64,000 nt of DNA from an uncultured Collinsella sp. (GTDB taxonomy: Bacteria > Actinomycetota > Coriobacteriia > Coriobacteriales > Coriobacteriaceae), in the NCBI GenBank assembly GCA_900544875.1, contig UQWS01000002.1, forward strand, positions 92,690-156,689. Reading direction: 5' to 3'. Below, piece after piece: positions 36,581-45,541 of this stretch. The notes under the pieces were generated by a model, which made no database searches, was not told the DNA's origin, and saw only the letters and a program-made list of their open reading frames with translations. A program made the position numbers and the translations under genes. Within the stretch, counting starts at the first letter, position 1; each line of letters opens with the position of its first letter.

Positions 36581-37681
36581 ATGGCTGCAATTTTCAATAG
36601 CCCCAGCAAGTACATCCAGGGCCCGGACGAGCTGGCCAAGCTCGGTTCCTATGTCGAGCCGCTCGGCGCTAAGGCCCTCGTCATCGTGACGCCTTCGGGC
36701 AAGAAGCGCGTCGGTGCTAAGATCGAGGGCGGTTTTGCCGAGGCCAAGGCCGAGCTGCTGTTTGAGGACTTTAACGGCGAGTGCTCCAAGGGCGAGGTCG
36801 ATCGCCTGGTTGCGCTCGCTCGCAACAACGGTTGCGACATCATCGTCGGCGTCGGTGGCGGCAAGATCCTCGACACCGCGAAGGCCGTTGCCTACTACCT
36901 GGAGTCCCCGGTTATCATTTGCCCCACCATTGCTTCGACCGATGCTCCGTGTTCCGCTCTTTCGGTGCTCTACACCGACGACGGCCAGTTTGATAAATAC
37001 CTCTTCCTTAAGGCAAACCCCAACATTGTCCTTATGGATACGACGGTTATCGCGGCGAGCCCGGTGCGCCTGACGGTTTCCGGTATGGGCGATGCGCTCG
37101 CAACCTATTTCGAGGCACAGGCGACGCATGATGCCGACGGCGGCACCTGCGCCGGCGGCAAGGGCGGTATGGCTGGCCTGGCGCTCGCCAAGCTCTGCTA
37201 TGAGACGCTCATGGCCGATGGCGTCAAGGCCAAGGTCGCGCTGGAGAAGGGTGCGCTCACGCCTGCCGTCGAGCACATCATCGAGGCCAATACGCTGCTT
37301 TCGGGCATTGGCTTTGAGAGCTCGGGCCTTGCTGCTGCTCATGCCATCCACAATGGCCTGACGATGCTGCCCGAGTGCCACGGCATGTATCACGGCGAGA
37401 AGGTCGCCTTTGGTACCATCGTCCAGCTGGTACTCGAGGATGCTCCGACTGAGAAGCTTGAGGAAGTCTTGGGCTTCTGCATTGAGTTGGGCCTGCCGGT
37501 CACGATGAAGGAACTTGGCGTTGCCGAGCTTACACGCGAGCAGGCCATGATTGTTGCCGAGGCCGCCTGCGCGCCCGATGACACCATGTGCAACATGCCG
37601 TTTGAGGTGACGCCTGAGATGGTCGCCAACGCCATCCTGGGTGCCGACGCGCTGGGTCATTATTACCTCATGGATGAGTAA
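36581..37681 (+). CDS. gldA: Glycerol dehydrogenase
   Basis: A 366-residue GldA-type enzyme oxidising glycerol to dihydroxyacetone with NAD. It has SPSKYIQGPDEL at the N terminus, DIIVGVGGGKILDTAKA (near 95), CPTIASTDAPCSALSVLY, and the zinc ligands in SGMGDALATYFEA, AAHAIHNGL and GMYHGEKVAFG. The start ATG 36581 has only a weak site, and the preceding terminator implies its own promoter or partial read-through. A second, diverged copy follows 113 bp downstream. Confidence 0.94.
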   Translation: MAAIFNSPSKYIQGPDELAKLGSYVEPLGAKALVIVTPSGKKRVGAKIEGGFAEAKAELLFEDFNGECSKGEVDRLVALARNNGCDIIVGVGGGKILDTAKAVAYYLESPVIICPTIASTDAPCSALSVLYTDDGQFDKYLFLKANPNIVLMDTTVIAASPVRLTVSGMGDALATYFEAQATHDADGGTCAGGKGGMAGLALAKLCYETLMADGVKAKVALEKGALTPAVEHIIEANTLLSGIGFESSGLAAAHAIHNGLTMLPECHGMYHGEKVAFGTIVQLVLEDAPTEKLEEVLGFCIELGLPVTMKELGVAELTREQAMIVAEAACAPDDTMCNMPFEVTPEMVANAILGADALGHYYLMDE

Positions 37682-37695
37682 ATCAAGCTAAGGAA

Positions 37696-37729
37696 GGGGC
37701 AAAGCCGGCAGATGGCTTTGCCCCTTTTT
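37696..37729 (+). terminator. Terminator of gldA
   Basis: GGGGCAAAGCC/GGCTTTGCCCC (11 bp, perfect) with a 7-base loop and TTTTT. Confidence 0.92.
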
Positions 37730-37734
37730 GCTAT

Positions 37735-37763
37735 GGTGCAAAGGGGTCAGGTTACTTTGCACC
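37735..37763 (+). repeat. Perfect 9-bp inverted repeat before the second glycerol dehydrogenase
   Basis: GGTGCAAAG (37735-37743) and CTTTGCACC (37755-37763) around an 11-bp loop, 31 bp before the next start codon. A possible operator or leader hairpin. Confidence 0.5.
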
Positions 37764-37794
37764 AATCGTTGTTTGATGAAGGGCGGATTCTCGT

Positions 37795-38862
37795 ATGGCG
37801 CTTCCCATGGTTTATGGCGGTCCCGGCCGGTATGTTCAGGGGCCGGGCGAACTTTCGCGTCAGGGCAGGTATTTGTCATGGTTGGGCTGCGCTGCCTATG
37901 TCTTGTTTGACCAGGGCACCGAGGATCGGCTGTGCAAGCAGATCGTCGATGGATTTCTGGATGAAGATCTAAGCGAGCCGTTCTTTAAGATTTATGACGG
38001 TCCGTGTACGGAAGAGGCCGTTGTAAAAATGGCTAAGGAAGCCCGGGCCGAGTATTGCGACATGGTGGTGGGTATTGGCGGCGGCAAGATGCTCGATATC
38101 GCCAAGGCCGTTGCGTTTTATGCCGAGTTGCCGTTGTGCGTATGCCCCACGGCGGCTTCGATGGATGGTCCGTGCAGCGCGATTTCGGTGCTGTATCACG
38201 AGGATGGGTCGTTCGACCGCTACCTGATGCTCGAGAAGAATCCAGACCTGGTCGTGGTCGATACCAACGTGGTCGCGGCGGCCCCACTGCGTATGACGGT
38301 CGCTGGTATGGGCGATGCGCTGGCAACGTATTTTGAGGCGCGTTCGTGCGCTGCGGCGCACGGCGCCAACGAGCACGGTGGCGCGCCGGGGCACTTGGCC
38401 TTGGTTGCGGCTCGTGCCTGCTATGACACACTCATGGAGTGCGGCGTCGCTGCCAAGCGCGATCTCAAAAAGGGCCGTACATCGCCGGCAGTTGAGCGCC
38501 TGATCGAGTGCAATATCCTGCTCTCGGGTGTTGGCTTTGAGAGCGGTGGCTTGGCGTTGGCGCATGCCATCGCCAACGGGTTGACGATTCTGCCCGAGTG
38601 CAAGGCAATGCATGGCGAGGCCGTGGCATTTGGCCTGGTGGTGCAGCTGCGCCTGGAGCGTGCACCCGAGCTTGATCAGGTGCTCGAGTTTTGCCAGCGC
38701 GTTGGTCTGCCGACGACGCTCGAGGAGCTGGGCCTTGGCGAGATTTCCGATGCCGATCTGCAGAGTGTTGCAAATGTGGTCTTTAGAAATGAGCGTAATA
38801 TGGCCAACGAGCAGGCAAAGGTGACCAAACAAAAGATCGTGCAGTTCATGTGCGAGGCATAG
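37795..38862 (+). CDS. Glycerol dehydrogenase family protein, diverged paralogue
   Basis: A 355-residue paralogue of the preceding enzyme, with the same signatures: MVVGIGGGKMLDIAKA, CPTAASMDGPCSAISVLY, AGMGDALATYFEA, LALAHAIANGLTILPE and MHGEAVAFGLV. The metal ligands are retained, so it should be active. The N terminus keeps YVQGPGEL. Codon use is less biased than in the two upstream dehydrogenases, suggesting lower expression. Some family members act on other polyols or 1-propanol-type substrates, so glycerol is only the default guess. Confidence 0.88.
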   Translation: MALPMVYGGPGRYVQGPGELSRQGRYLSWLGCAAYVLFDQGTEDRLCKQIVDGFLDEDLSEPFFKIYDGPCTEEAVVKMAKEARAEYCDMVVGIGGGKMLDIAKAVAFYAELPLCVCPTAASMDGPCSAISVLYHEDGSFDRYLMLEKNPDLVVVDTNVVAAAPLRMTVAGMGDALATYFEARSCAAAHGANEHGGAPGHLALVAARACYDTLMECGVAAKRDLKKGRTSPAVERLIECNILLSGVGFESGGLALAHAIANGLTILPECKAMHGEAVAFGLVVQLRLERAPELDQVLEFCQRVGLPTTLEELGLGEISDADLQSVANVVFRNERNMANEQAKVTKQKIVQFMCEA

Positions 38863-39013
38863 TTTGGCGCTTGATTGACCTTGTGCAATCGAGGCGGCGA
38901 TGGGCCATGGGCTATTTGCCGCAAAGATGCGCCGCGTGTAATTTGCCCGAGGCGTGGACCGATAGCGTATCATTATCTCTTGCTTGTTTGCACTGCTCAG
39001 GGAGGGGCCGCGC

Positions 39014-40267
39014 ATGGCGCAGGAACACGATCTGTTTGATGACATTATCGAGATCAGCAAGGGTTTCGACTTTCTTAAAAACCCGCTTGGCGGTGTGACC
39101 GATGCACTCGATCCGTCGGCACCGCAGTGGAATCCTGCCGACTACAAGGAGCGTCCGCGCGGTAACACCATTCCGTGCCTGACCTGCAAAAACGAAAAGA
39201 GCGGCTGCACCGCGTGCATGGACGTGTGCCCGGTCAACGCTATCGAGGTCGAGGAAGACTCCATCGAGATCCTCGACTCCTGTCGCAAGTGCGGCCTGTG
39301 CGCCGCTGCCTGTCCGACCGAGGCGATCATCTCGCCGCGCCTGGCGCCCAAAAACCTGTATGACGATATCGTCTCTGCTGCTACGAGCCACGAGACCGCC
39401 TACGTCACCTGCACGCGCGCCCTCAAGCGCATGCCGCGCGAAAACGAGGTCGTCGTTGCCTGTGTGGGCGATATTACGGCCGAGACCTGGTTCTCGGTAC
39501 TGGCGGACTATCCCAACGTGAGCGTGTACCTGCCGTTGGGCGTGTGCGATAAATGCCGCAACATCGGCGGTGAGGACATTCTGGGCGAGGCGATTGCGAA
39601 GGCCGAGGAGTGGTCTGGCACGGGTATGGGCCTGGAGGTCGACCCCAAGAGCCTCAAGTGCCATAAGCTTCGCGAGTACGAGCGCAAGGAGTACATGGAA
39701 AAGATCGCCCGCACGACGGGCCTGACGGTGCCCAAGCTCAATCCGGCGACGGCGGCGCTGGCCTCGGTGACGCAAAAGCTCAAGGCCCATCGCCATCAGA
39801 TTACCCAGCTGGAGCGCACGCTCAACACCATGTGCGGCACCACGACGACCAAGCGTCGCCGTTCGCTCACGCACGGGCGCCAACTGGTGCTCTCAACGTT
39901 GCAAAACCACCCCGAGCTTGCCCAGAACATGCAGGTGAGCACGCCGGAGTGCGATTTTGACAAGTGTACGTCGTGCGGCGAGTGCGTCAATGTATGCCCC
40001 ACGTTCGCCTGCGATTTGGTGGGAAGCGGCCGCTTTGCACTGGAGTCGACGTATTGCTTGGGCTGCGGTGCCTGCGTCAAGGTGTGCCCCGAGCATGCGC
40101 TCAAGTTGGTTGAGCATGACGCGTCCAATCTGGTCGTCGTCGATCCCGAAGCCGAGGAAAAGGCCGCCCAGAAGGCGAAGGCTCACGAAGAAGCTAAGAA
40201 GGTCAAGGCCGAGGCAAAGGCCAAGCTTGACAAGATGCTCGATCAGGTAGAAAAGCTCGCGGACTAG
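39014..40267 (+). CDS. 4Fe-4S protein with two double-cluster ferredoxin modules
   Basis: A 417-residue cytoplasmic iron-sulfur protein. The first module (about 55-115) has CLTCKNEKSGCTACMDVCP and CRKCGLCAAACP. The second (about 315-375) has CTSCGECVNVCP and CLGCGACVKVCP. Up to four [4Fe-4S] clusters are therefore expected. A 190-residue middle with a few extra Cys (CDKCRNIG) and a Lys/Ala coiled-coil tail are unusual. ATG 39014 is preceded by GGAGGGG. The role is probably electron transfer between ferredoxin-dependent enzymes; the partner is not adjacent. It follows the dehydrogenase cluster without a clear terminator. Confidence 0.85.
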   Translation: MAQEHDLFDDIIEISKGFDFLKNPLGGVTDALDPSAPQWNPADYKERPRGNTIPCLTCKNEKSGCTACMDVCPVNAIEVEEDSIEILDSCRKCGLCAAACPTEAIISPRLAPKNLYDDIVSAATSHETAYVTCTRALKRMPRENEVVVACVGDITAETWFSVLADYPNVSVYLPLGVCDKCRNIGGEDILGEAIAKAEEWSGTGMGLEVDPKSLKCHKLREYERKEYMEKIARTTGLTVPKLNPATAALASVTQKLKAHRHQITQLERTLNTMCGTTTTKRRRSLTHGRQLVLSTLQNHPELAQNMQVSTPECDFDKCTSCGECVNVCPTFACDLVGSGRFALESTYCLGCGACVKVCPEHALKLVEHDASNLVVVDPEAEEKAAQKAKAHEEAKKVKAEAKAKLDKMLDQVEKLAD

Positions 40268-40381
40268 TCAGCGACCCCTATCTCTGCTTCATTTGCGCCG
40301 TCGTGGTGTCCGGATTCGCCCGGATGCTGCGGCGGCGCTATACTTATACGGTTTGAAGTACCTGTACCAAAAGGAGCTGTC

Positions 40382-41458
40382 GTGTCCCTTTCCATCGGTA
40401 TCGTGGGCCTGCCCAACGTGGGCAAGTCGACGTTGTTCACCGCGCTTACCAAAAAGACCGGCCTTGCCGCCAACTACCCGTTCGCCACGATCGACCCCAA
40501 CGTGGGTATCGTCGATGTGCCCGATAGCCGCTTGCAAAAGCTCGCTGACATCGTCAACCCGGGTCGCATTGTGCCGGCGACGGTCGAGTTCGTCGACATC
40601 GCAGGTCTGGTGAAGGGCGCTAACGAGGGCGAGGGCCTGGGCAACCAGTTCCTGGCCAACATTCGCGAGACCGACGCCATCTGCGAGGTCGTGCGCTACT
40701 TTAAGGACCCAAACGTCATGCGTGAGGTGGGCCGCACGGGCGAGTTCGTCGATCCTGCCGGCGATGCCGACACCATCATGACCGAGCTCATCCTGGCCGA
40801 CATGGGCACGCTTGAGAAGCAGCTGCCCAAGCTCGAGAAGGAGGCCAAGCGCGACAAGGAGCTCATGCCCAAGTTTGAGGTCGCCAAGCGCCTGCTTGCC
40901 TGGCTCAACGAAGGCAAGCGCGCCGCGTCCATGGAGATGACCGACGAGGAGCGTGCCGCCGCCAAGGGCCTGTTCCTGCTCACCATGAAGCCCATCCTAT
41001 ATGTGGCCAACGTAGACGAGGACATGCTCAACGAGGACCTGGCGCCCATTGATGGCGTCAAGCCGCTGCCGATCTGCGCCAAGATCGAGGCCGAGCTTTC
41101 CGAGCTCGATCCCGAGGATGCCGCCGACTACCTGGAGAGCCTGGGCCTGGAGCAGCCCGGTCTGGACGTGCTCGCGCAGGCAGCTTACAAGCTGCTCGGC
41201 CTGCAGTCGTTCTTTACGGCTGGCGAGATGGAGGTCAAGGCTTGGACGGTTCGTCAGGGCGCGACCGCACCGCAGGCCGCCGGTGTCATCCACACCGACT
41301 TTGAGCGCGGCTTTATTAAGGCCGAGGTCATTGGCTACGACGACTACATCGAGCTCGGTGGCGAGCAGGGCGCCAAGGCTGCCGGCAAGCTGCGTATTGA
41401 GGGCAAGGACTATGTCATGGCCGACGGCGACGTCGTGCACTTCCGCTTTAACGTGTAA
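40382..41458 (+). CDS. ychF: Redox-regulated Obg-type ATPase
   Basis: A 358-residue YchF/OLA1 ATPase that associates with ribosomes. It has G1 GIVGLPNVGKSTLF, the switch region FVDIAGLVKGANEGEGLGN, the NxxE-type specificity motif in place of NKxD (VANVDEDML) and the C-terminal TGS domain (AWTVRQGATAPQAAGVIHTD). GTG 40382 follows AAAAGGAGCT. The short gene after it may be co-transcribed (11-bp gap). Confidence 0.97.
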   Translation: MSLSIGIVGLPNVGKSTLFTALTKKTGLAANYPFATIDPNVGIVDVPDSRLQKLADIVNPGRIVPATVEFVDIAGLVKGANEGEGLGNQFLANIRETDAICEVVRYFKDPNVMREVGRTGEFVDPAGDADTIMTELILADMGTLEKQLPKLEKEAKRDKELMPKFEVAKRLLAWLNEGKRAASMEMTDEERAAAKGLFLLTMKPILYVANVDEDMLNEDLAPIDGVKPLPICAKIEAELSELDPEDAADYLESLGLEQPGLDVLAQAAYKLLGLQSFFTAGEMEVKAWTVRQGATAPQAAGVIHTDFERGFIKAEVIGYDDYIELGGEQGAKAAGKLRIEGKDYVMADGDVVHFRFNV

Positions 41459-41469
41459 GGACGACGCAT

Positions 41470-41853
41470 ATGTTTAAATATGGCAAAAAGGCTGGCTACA
41501 TGGGTATTGCGCTGCTCGTACTTGCAGTGCTTCCGCTGGTGGTTGCAGCGTGTGTTATCCCCAACATTGGTTCCGAGGTGGCAACGAAGTTTAACGCAGC
41601 CGGCGAGGTGACGCGCTGGGGTAAGAGCTACGAGCTGCTGGCACTGCCGGTGCTCAACCTGCTGCTGAGCGTGGCGACGTACTTTACGGCGGGACGCCTG
41701 GCAAAGAACAACGAGGACTCCGCTGTGATGGCACGCCTTGCGTGCGAGCGCTACCTGCGCAACGGTTGCATCACGGGTGTGTTCCTCAATGTGATCAACG
41801 TCTACTTTATGTATTCGGCGATTACTGGAACGGGCTTTGGCTTTGGTTTCTAG
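41470..41853 (+). CDS. Small membrane protein with DUF1648-like segment
   Basis: A 127-residue protein with three probable membrane helices (about 9-30, 55-77, 98-118). The stretch VATKFNAAGEVTRWGKSYELL matches the DUF1648 pattern, in which an HFN-like motif and a Gly-Trp-rich turn follow the first helix. The function is unknown; family members associate with SdpI-type immunity proteins. It starts 11 bp after ychF and may be expressed with it. It converges with the next gene at a 10-bp gap. Confidence 0.7.
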   Translation: MFKYGKKAGYMGIALLVLAVLPLVVAACVIPNIGSEVATKFNAAGEVTRWGKSYELLALPVLNLLLSVATYFTAGRLAKNNEDSAVMARLACERYLRNGCITGVFLNVINVYFMYSAITGTGFGFGF

Positions 41854-41862
41854 CTTGTCCTT

Positions 41863-42252
41863 TTAGGCAACGAGCCTGCACGCATATTCAATGGCTGCTG
41901 CGAGGCCGCCGCTTGATCGTGGTTTAAAGACCATGTCGGCGGCGGCCTCGTTTTCGTATCCGGCACCGCGAAGGCAGAGCGCGACGCCGGCTTCCAAAAG
42001 GAGCGACAGGCCGCGTTGGCTGGTTACGATTACGGCAGCCTGATTGAGCGAGCAGCTGTGCGCTTGGCATTGGATGGCAAGTTCACCTTGCGCCGGGCAA
42101 GGGACCAGAACGGCGGCGACGCGACTTGATAGCAATGCAAATGCTGTGCGCTCATCGGGCGAAAGACATTCTGCTTCAACGACGACGAGCTTGGGCGGTG
42201 CGCTGTTTGTACGAAGCGTGGCTCGGTACGTGCGGACCGAAGAACCCGACAT
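41863..42252 (-). CDS. Hypothetical protein divergent from an XRE regulator
   Basis: A 129-residue soluble protein with Cys-containing central segments (VLVPCPAQGELAIQCQAHSC) and a C-terminal Gly/Ala helix. It has no family I recognise. The start ATG 42252 has CAGGAG 6 bp upstream; an in-frame TTG at 42276 would fall inside the operator and is rejected. It shares a control region with the helix-turn-helix gene on the other strand, so the two are probably a regulator and its target. Confidence 0.65.
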   Translation of the reverse strand: MSGSSVRTYRATLRTNSAPPKLVVVEAECLSPDERTAFALLSSRVAAVLVPCPAQGELAIQCQAHSCSLNQAAVIVTSQRGLSLLLEAGVALCLRGAGYENEAAADMVFKPRSSGGLAAAIEYACRLVA

Positions 42253-42275
42253 AGAAAACTCCTGTGTATTCGGCA

Positions 42276-42299
42276 AAACGTAAACTATAGTTTACGTTT
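42276..42299. promoter_or_regulatory. Perfect 24-bp palindromic operator
   Basis: The sequence from 42276 to 42299 equals its own reverse complement, with half site AAACGTAAACTA. It contains TATAGT (42286-42291), usable as a -10 in the rightward direction, and is centred 35 bp before one start codon and 41 bp before the other. The XRE protein encoded at 42329 is the obvious candidate to bind it. Confidence 0.8.
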
Positions 42300-42328
42300 A
42301 TGTTCGGCTCCATTTCAAACTCGGCTGC

Positions 42329-42547
42329 ATGGACGAACGTGCGAAACAGATTCTTGGCAGGCGGGTCGAAGAGACACGCAGAGACCTTGGTATCTCCAAG
42401 GTTGATTTTTGTGTGGCGACAGGAATCAGCCGACCCTACCTCGACCGAATCGAAGATGGGACGGCAAACTTCACGCTCAAGGTTCTATTTAAGATCGCGC
42501 CCGCACTCGGCATGACGGTGTCAGAGCTTCTCGAGGGTATCGAATAG
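42329..42547 (+). CDS. XRE-family helix-turn-helix regulator
   Basis: A 72-residue protein that is little more than a Cro/CI-type DNA-binding domain: RRVEETRRDLGISKVDFCVATGISRPYLDRIEDG gives helices two and three, and the end is LGMTVSELLEGIE. It lacks a dimerisation tail. ATG 42329 has no good ribosome-binding site, so translation may be weak. The perfect palindrome 30 bp upstream probably serves autoregulation and control of the divergent gene. Confidence 0.82.
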   Translation: MDERAKQILGRRVEETRRDLGISKVDFCVATGISRPYLDRIEDGTANFTLKVLFKIAPALGMTVSELLEGIE

Positions 42548-42569
42548 GGGATACTCGTCGACAACTGAA

Positions 42570-43583
42570 TTACGCCATCGGGATGCGGTCGTGGTTGACT
42601 TGGCTGTAGAACAGGCGCTGAATCTCGGCCGCATCACGTGACTGGCCGAGTGCCCACATGGTTTTGGCCACGAGCGTCTCGGTGGTCATGTCGTCGCCGC
42701 GCAAAATACCCGGATGGTCGGCGTAGGCTCGACCGACCTCATAAACACCCAGGTCAAGGCCCTCTTCGGGGACCTGCGTGGTCATAACGACCGTGCGGCC
42801 CGAGTCGACCCAGTTAAAAATCGCCTCTTGGAATGACTCGCCGGACTCGCCAAACTCGGGAATACCGCCAATGCCAAAGGTCTCCAAGATTACAGCGTCG
42901 TAGCTATCGGCAAGGGCGTCCAGTATTCCGGGGTTCACGCCGGGTGTGAGCTTAAGAACAAACACGCGCGGATCGATGCTGTCGTAGAAACGAACTGGGT
43001 TCTCATTCTGGTGAGTGCCGTGGAGCCCGTTGCGCACGATGCGATCGTTGCGGATGTAGGCAATGGGCGGATAGTTGACGCTAATAAACGCGTTAAAACT
43101 CATGGTACGCTGCTTGCGGGCGCGCGTGCCGGCAATGGCGACGCCGCCAAACACGATCGAGACGTCGTGCGAATGCTCATCGAGCGCATAGAGCAGGCTC
43201 TGGTACAGATTGAGCTTGGCGTCGGTAAAAGGATTGCCCATGGGCTTTTGCGAACCGGTGAGCACGATGGGCTTGGGGCTGTCCTGAATCAGGTAGGAAA
43301 GCGCTGCCGCGGTGTAACTCATGGTGTCCGTGCCGTGCAGGACCACAAAACCGTCGTGATCGGCATAACCTTCGACGATGACGTCGCGGATGCGCATCCA
43401 GTCGCTCGGGCGCATATTGGTGCTGTCGATGTTCATGGGCTGCACGACGTCGAGCTCGCAGAGGCCCGAGATCTCGGGGACGCTTTGGGCGAGCTCCTCA
43501 CCGGTCAGGGCGGGGGAGAGGCCGTTGCCGTCCTCGGTCGACGCGATGGTGCCGCCCGTGGCGATGAGAAGGATGCGCTTCAT
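42570..43583 (-). CDS. ansA: L-asparaginase, cytoplasmic type I
   Basis: Hydrolyses asparagine to aspartate and ammonia. The 337-residue protein has the N-terminal LIATGGTIAST with the catalytic Thr (near residue 12), VLHGTDTMSYTAAALSYL with the second Thr (near 87-90), and PIVLTGSQKP. No signal peptide is present, consistent with the type I intracellular enzyme. The gene is monocistronic, and an inverted repeat lies 77 bp upstream of its start. Confidence 0.95.
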   Translation of the reverse strand: MKRILLIATGGTIASTEDGNGLSPALTGEELAQSVPEISGLCELDVVQPMNIDSTNMRPSDWMRIRDVIVEGYADHDGFVVLHGTDTMSYTAAALSYLIQDSPKPIVLTGSQKPMGNPFTDAKLNLYQSLLYALDEHSHDVSIVFGGVAIAGTRARKQRTMSFNAFISVNYPPIAYIRNDRIVRNGLHGTHQNENPVRFYDSIDPRVFVLKLTPGVNPGILDALADSYDAVILETFGIGGIPEFGESGESFQEAIFNWVDSGRTVVMTTQVPEEGLDLGVYEVGRAYADHPGILRGDDMTTETLVAKTMWALGQSRDAAEIQRLFYSQVNHDRIPMA

Positions 43584-43659
43584 GCTGGTATTCCTATCGT
43601 ATATGTCGCCGCAAAGGCGGAATCGTTCGGCAGTATTGTGGCACAGGCTGTCGAATGTT

Positions 43660-43688
43660 CAAACGTATTACATCATCTGTAACGTTTG
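43660..43688. promoter_or_regulatory. Inverted repeat upstream of asparaginase
   Basis: CAAACGT...ACGTTTG with an inner TACA-TCATC-TGTA, slightly asymmetric. It lies between the divergent ansA and guaA genes and may be an operator for either. Confidence 0.45.
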
Positions 43689-43850
43689 GTAACACTTCAA
43701 TTGTTGTCAAATAGGGGCCCAGGTCGTGCGTTTGCCGTGCGCTGATGGCTGCGAGGGACGAGAAACCCCATATAACGTGTACACTATGAAAGTTATTTTC
43801 GTTCATTCACGCGGGTGGGCACCGGCTCCCCGCTAACAAGAGGGGGAACC

Positions 43851-45449
43851 ATGGATCAAAAGGCTTCCGCAAAGGTCCTCGTACTCGACTTTGGTGCGCA
43901 GTACGGTCAGCTCATTGCCCGTCGCGTCCGCGACCTCAACGTGTATTCCGAGATTGTCCCCTGCGACATCTCGGCCGATGAGATTCGCGAGATGAACGCC
44001 TCTGCGCTCATCCTTTCCGGCGGTCCGGCTTCTGTGTATGCCGAGGACGCTCCCACCATCGATCCTGCCATCTTTGACCTGGGCCTTCCCGTCCTGGGCT
44101 TCTGCTACGGCCATCAGATCACGGCCGTGACGCTCGGCGGCAAGGTCGGCCACTCCGAGGTGGGCGAGTACGGTCGCGCTACCATCACGCGCACGGCTGG
44201 CGCCAAGCTCTTTAACTCCACGCCCATGGAGCAGACCGTGTGGATGAGCCACCGCGATGCCGTCTCCGAGGTGCCCGAGGGCTTTACCGTTACCGCCAGC
44301 ACCGACGTGTGCCCGGTTGCTGCCATGGAGTGCGTTGAGCGCAAGATCTTCACCACGCAGTTCCACCCCGAGGTCAAGCATTCCGAGTACGGTCAGCAGC
44401 TGCTGAGCAACTTCCTGTTTGAGATCTGCGGCCTGGAGCCCAACTGGAGCATGGACAACCTGGTCGAGACCATGACGGCCGAGTTTCGCGAGAAGGTCGG
44501 CGACGACCGCGTGATTCTGGCCCTGTCCGGCGGCGTCGACTCCTCCGTCGTGGCTGCGCTGGGCGCCCGTGCCGTGGGCAAGCAGATGACCTGCGTGTTC
44601 ATCAACCACGGTCTGCTGCGCAAGGGCGAGCCCGAGCAGGTGGAGGAGGTCTTCACCAAGCAGTTTGACGTCGACTTTATCCACGTCCACGCCGAGGACC
44701 GTTATGCCGAGCTTCTGGCCGGTGTGACCGAGCCCGAGGAAAAGCGCCGCATCATCGGTACGCAGTTCTGGAAAGAGTTCTTCGCGGTCGCCCAGCAGCT
44801 CGAGTGCGATGGCAAGCCGGTCAAGTACCTGGCTCAGGGTACCATCTACCCCGACATCATCGAGTCCGGCGCTCGCAAGACGGGCGGCAAGACGGCCACC
44901 ATCAAGAGCCACCACAACCTGATCCCGTTCCCCGAGGGCGTGCACTTCGACCTTATTGAGCCGCTCGACCACTTCTTTAAGGACGAGGTCCGTGCGCTTG
45001 GTCTGGCGCTCGGCCTGCCGGGTCACATCGTGTTCCGTCAGCCCTTCCCGGGCCCGGGTCTGGCCATCCGCATCATCGGTGCGGTCGACAAGGAGAAGCT
45101 CGAGATCCTCAAGAACGCCGACGCCATCGTGCGCGAGGAGCTCGACGCCTACAACCAGCGTCTGTTTGAGCAGACCGGTGAGCGCAACTCCGAGCACAGC
45201 TGCTGGCAGTACTTTGCGGTTCTGCCCGACATTAAGTCCGTCGGCGTTATGGGCGACGAGCGCACCTATCAGCGCCCGATCATCCTGCGTGCCGTCGAGT
45301 CCAGCGACGCCATGACCGCCGACTGGGCCAAGCTGCCTTACGACGTGCTGGCCCGCATCTCCGGCCGCATCGTTGCCGAGGTTCCTGGCGCCAACCGCGT
45401 GTGCTACGACATCACGTCCAAGCCGCCCGCGACCATCGAGTGGGAGTAG
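43851..45449 (+). CDS. guaA: GMP synthase (glutamine-hydrolysing)
   Basis: Converts XMP to GMP. The 532-residue protein has a class I glutaminase domain with the catalytic Cys in GFCYGHQ (near 90) and His/Glu in TQFHPEVKHSE, and the ATP-pyrophosphatase P-loop ALSGGVDSSVVAALG near 225. The dimerisation domain ends ITSKPPATIEWE. ATG 43851 follows AGGGGGAA. The last codons, EWE plus stop, form one of the two attachment-like repeats, making this gene the probable integration target of the following accessory segment. Confidence 0.98.
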   Translation: MDQKASAKVLVLDFGAQYGQLIARRVRDLNVYSEIVPCDISADEIREMNASALILSGGPASVYAEDAPTIDPAIFDLGLPVLGFCYGHQITAVTLGGKVGHSEVGEYGRATITRTAGAKLFNSTPMEQTVWMSHRDAVSEVPEGFTVTASTDVCPVAAMECVERKIFTTQFHPEVKHSEYGQQLLSNFLFEICGLEPNWSMDNLVETMTAEFREKVGDDRVILALSGGVDSSVVAALGARAVGKQMTCVFINHGLLRKGEPEQVEEVFTKQFDVDFIHVHAEDRYAELLAGVTEPEEKRRIIGTQFWKEFFAVAQQLECDGKPVKYLAQGTIYPDIIESGARKTGGKTATIKSHHNLIPFPEGVHFDLIEPLDHFFKDEVRALGLALGLPGHIVFRQPFPGPGLAIRIIGAVDKEKLEILKNADAIVREELDAYNQRLFEQTGERNSEHSCWQYFAVLPDIKSVGVMGDERTYQRPIILRAVESSDAMTADWAKLPYDVLARISGRIVAEVPGANRVCYDITSKPPATIEWE

Positions 45450-45460
45450 AACACACGTTC
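45438..45460 (+). other. Attachment-like site at the 3' end of guaA
   Basis: A 23-bp sequence beginning GAGTGGGAGTAGAACA covers the last codons and stop of guaA and recurs with two mismatches at 48481-48503. Inside, GAAC-ACAC-GTTC is an inverted repeat, the usual shape of a tyrosine-recombinase crossover site. guaA is a known integration hotspot. The 3-kb segment between the two sites has no integrase. Confidence 0.6.
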
Positions 45461-45484
45461 TGTATAACGTTATAGCACCAGGTG

Positions 45485-45516
45485 GCAGGCGTAGTTTCAA
45501 TCGAAGCTACGCCTGC
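45485..45516 (+). terminator. Hairpin after guaA
   Basis: GCAGGCGTAG/CTACGCCTGC, a perfect 10-bp stem with loop TTTCAATCGAAG. It is followed by TGCTATATATG and not by a T run. A hairpin with the same TTTC/CGAAG loop and a GCTATAT tail lies after the second attachment-like site. Confidence 0.6.
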
Positions 45517-45541
45517 TGCTATATATGGGTCGATGGCGATA

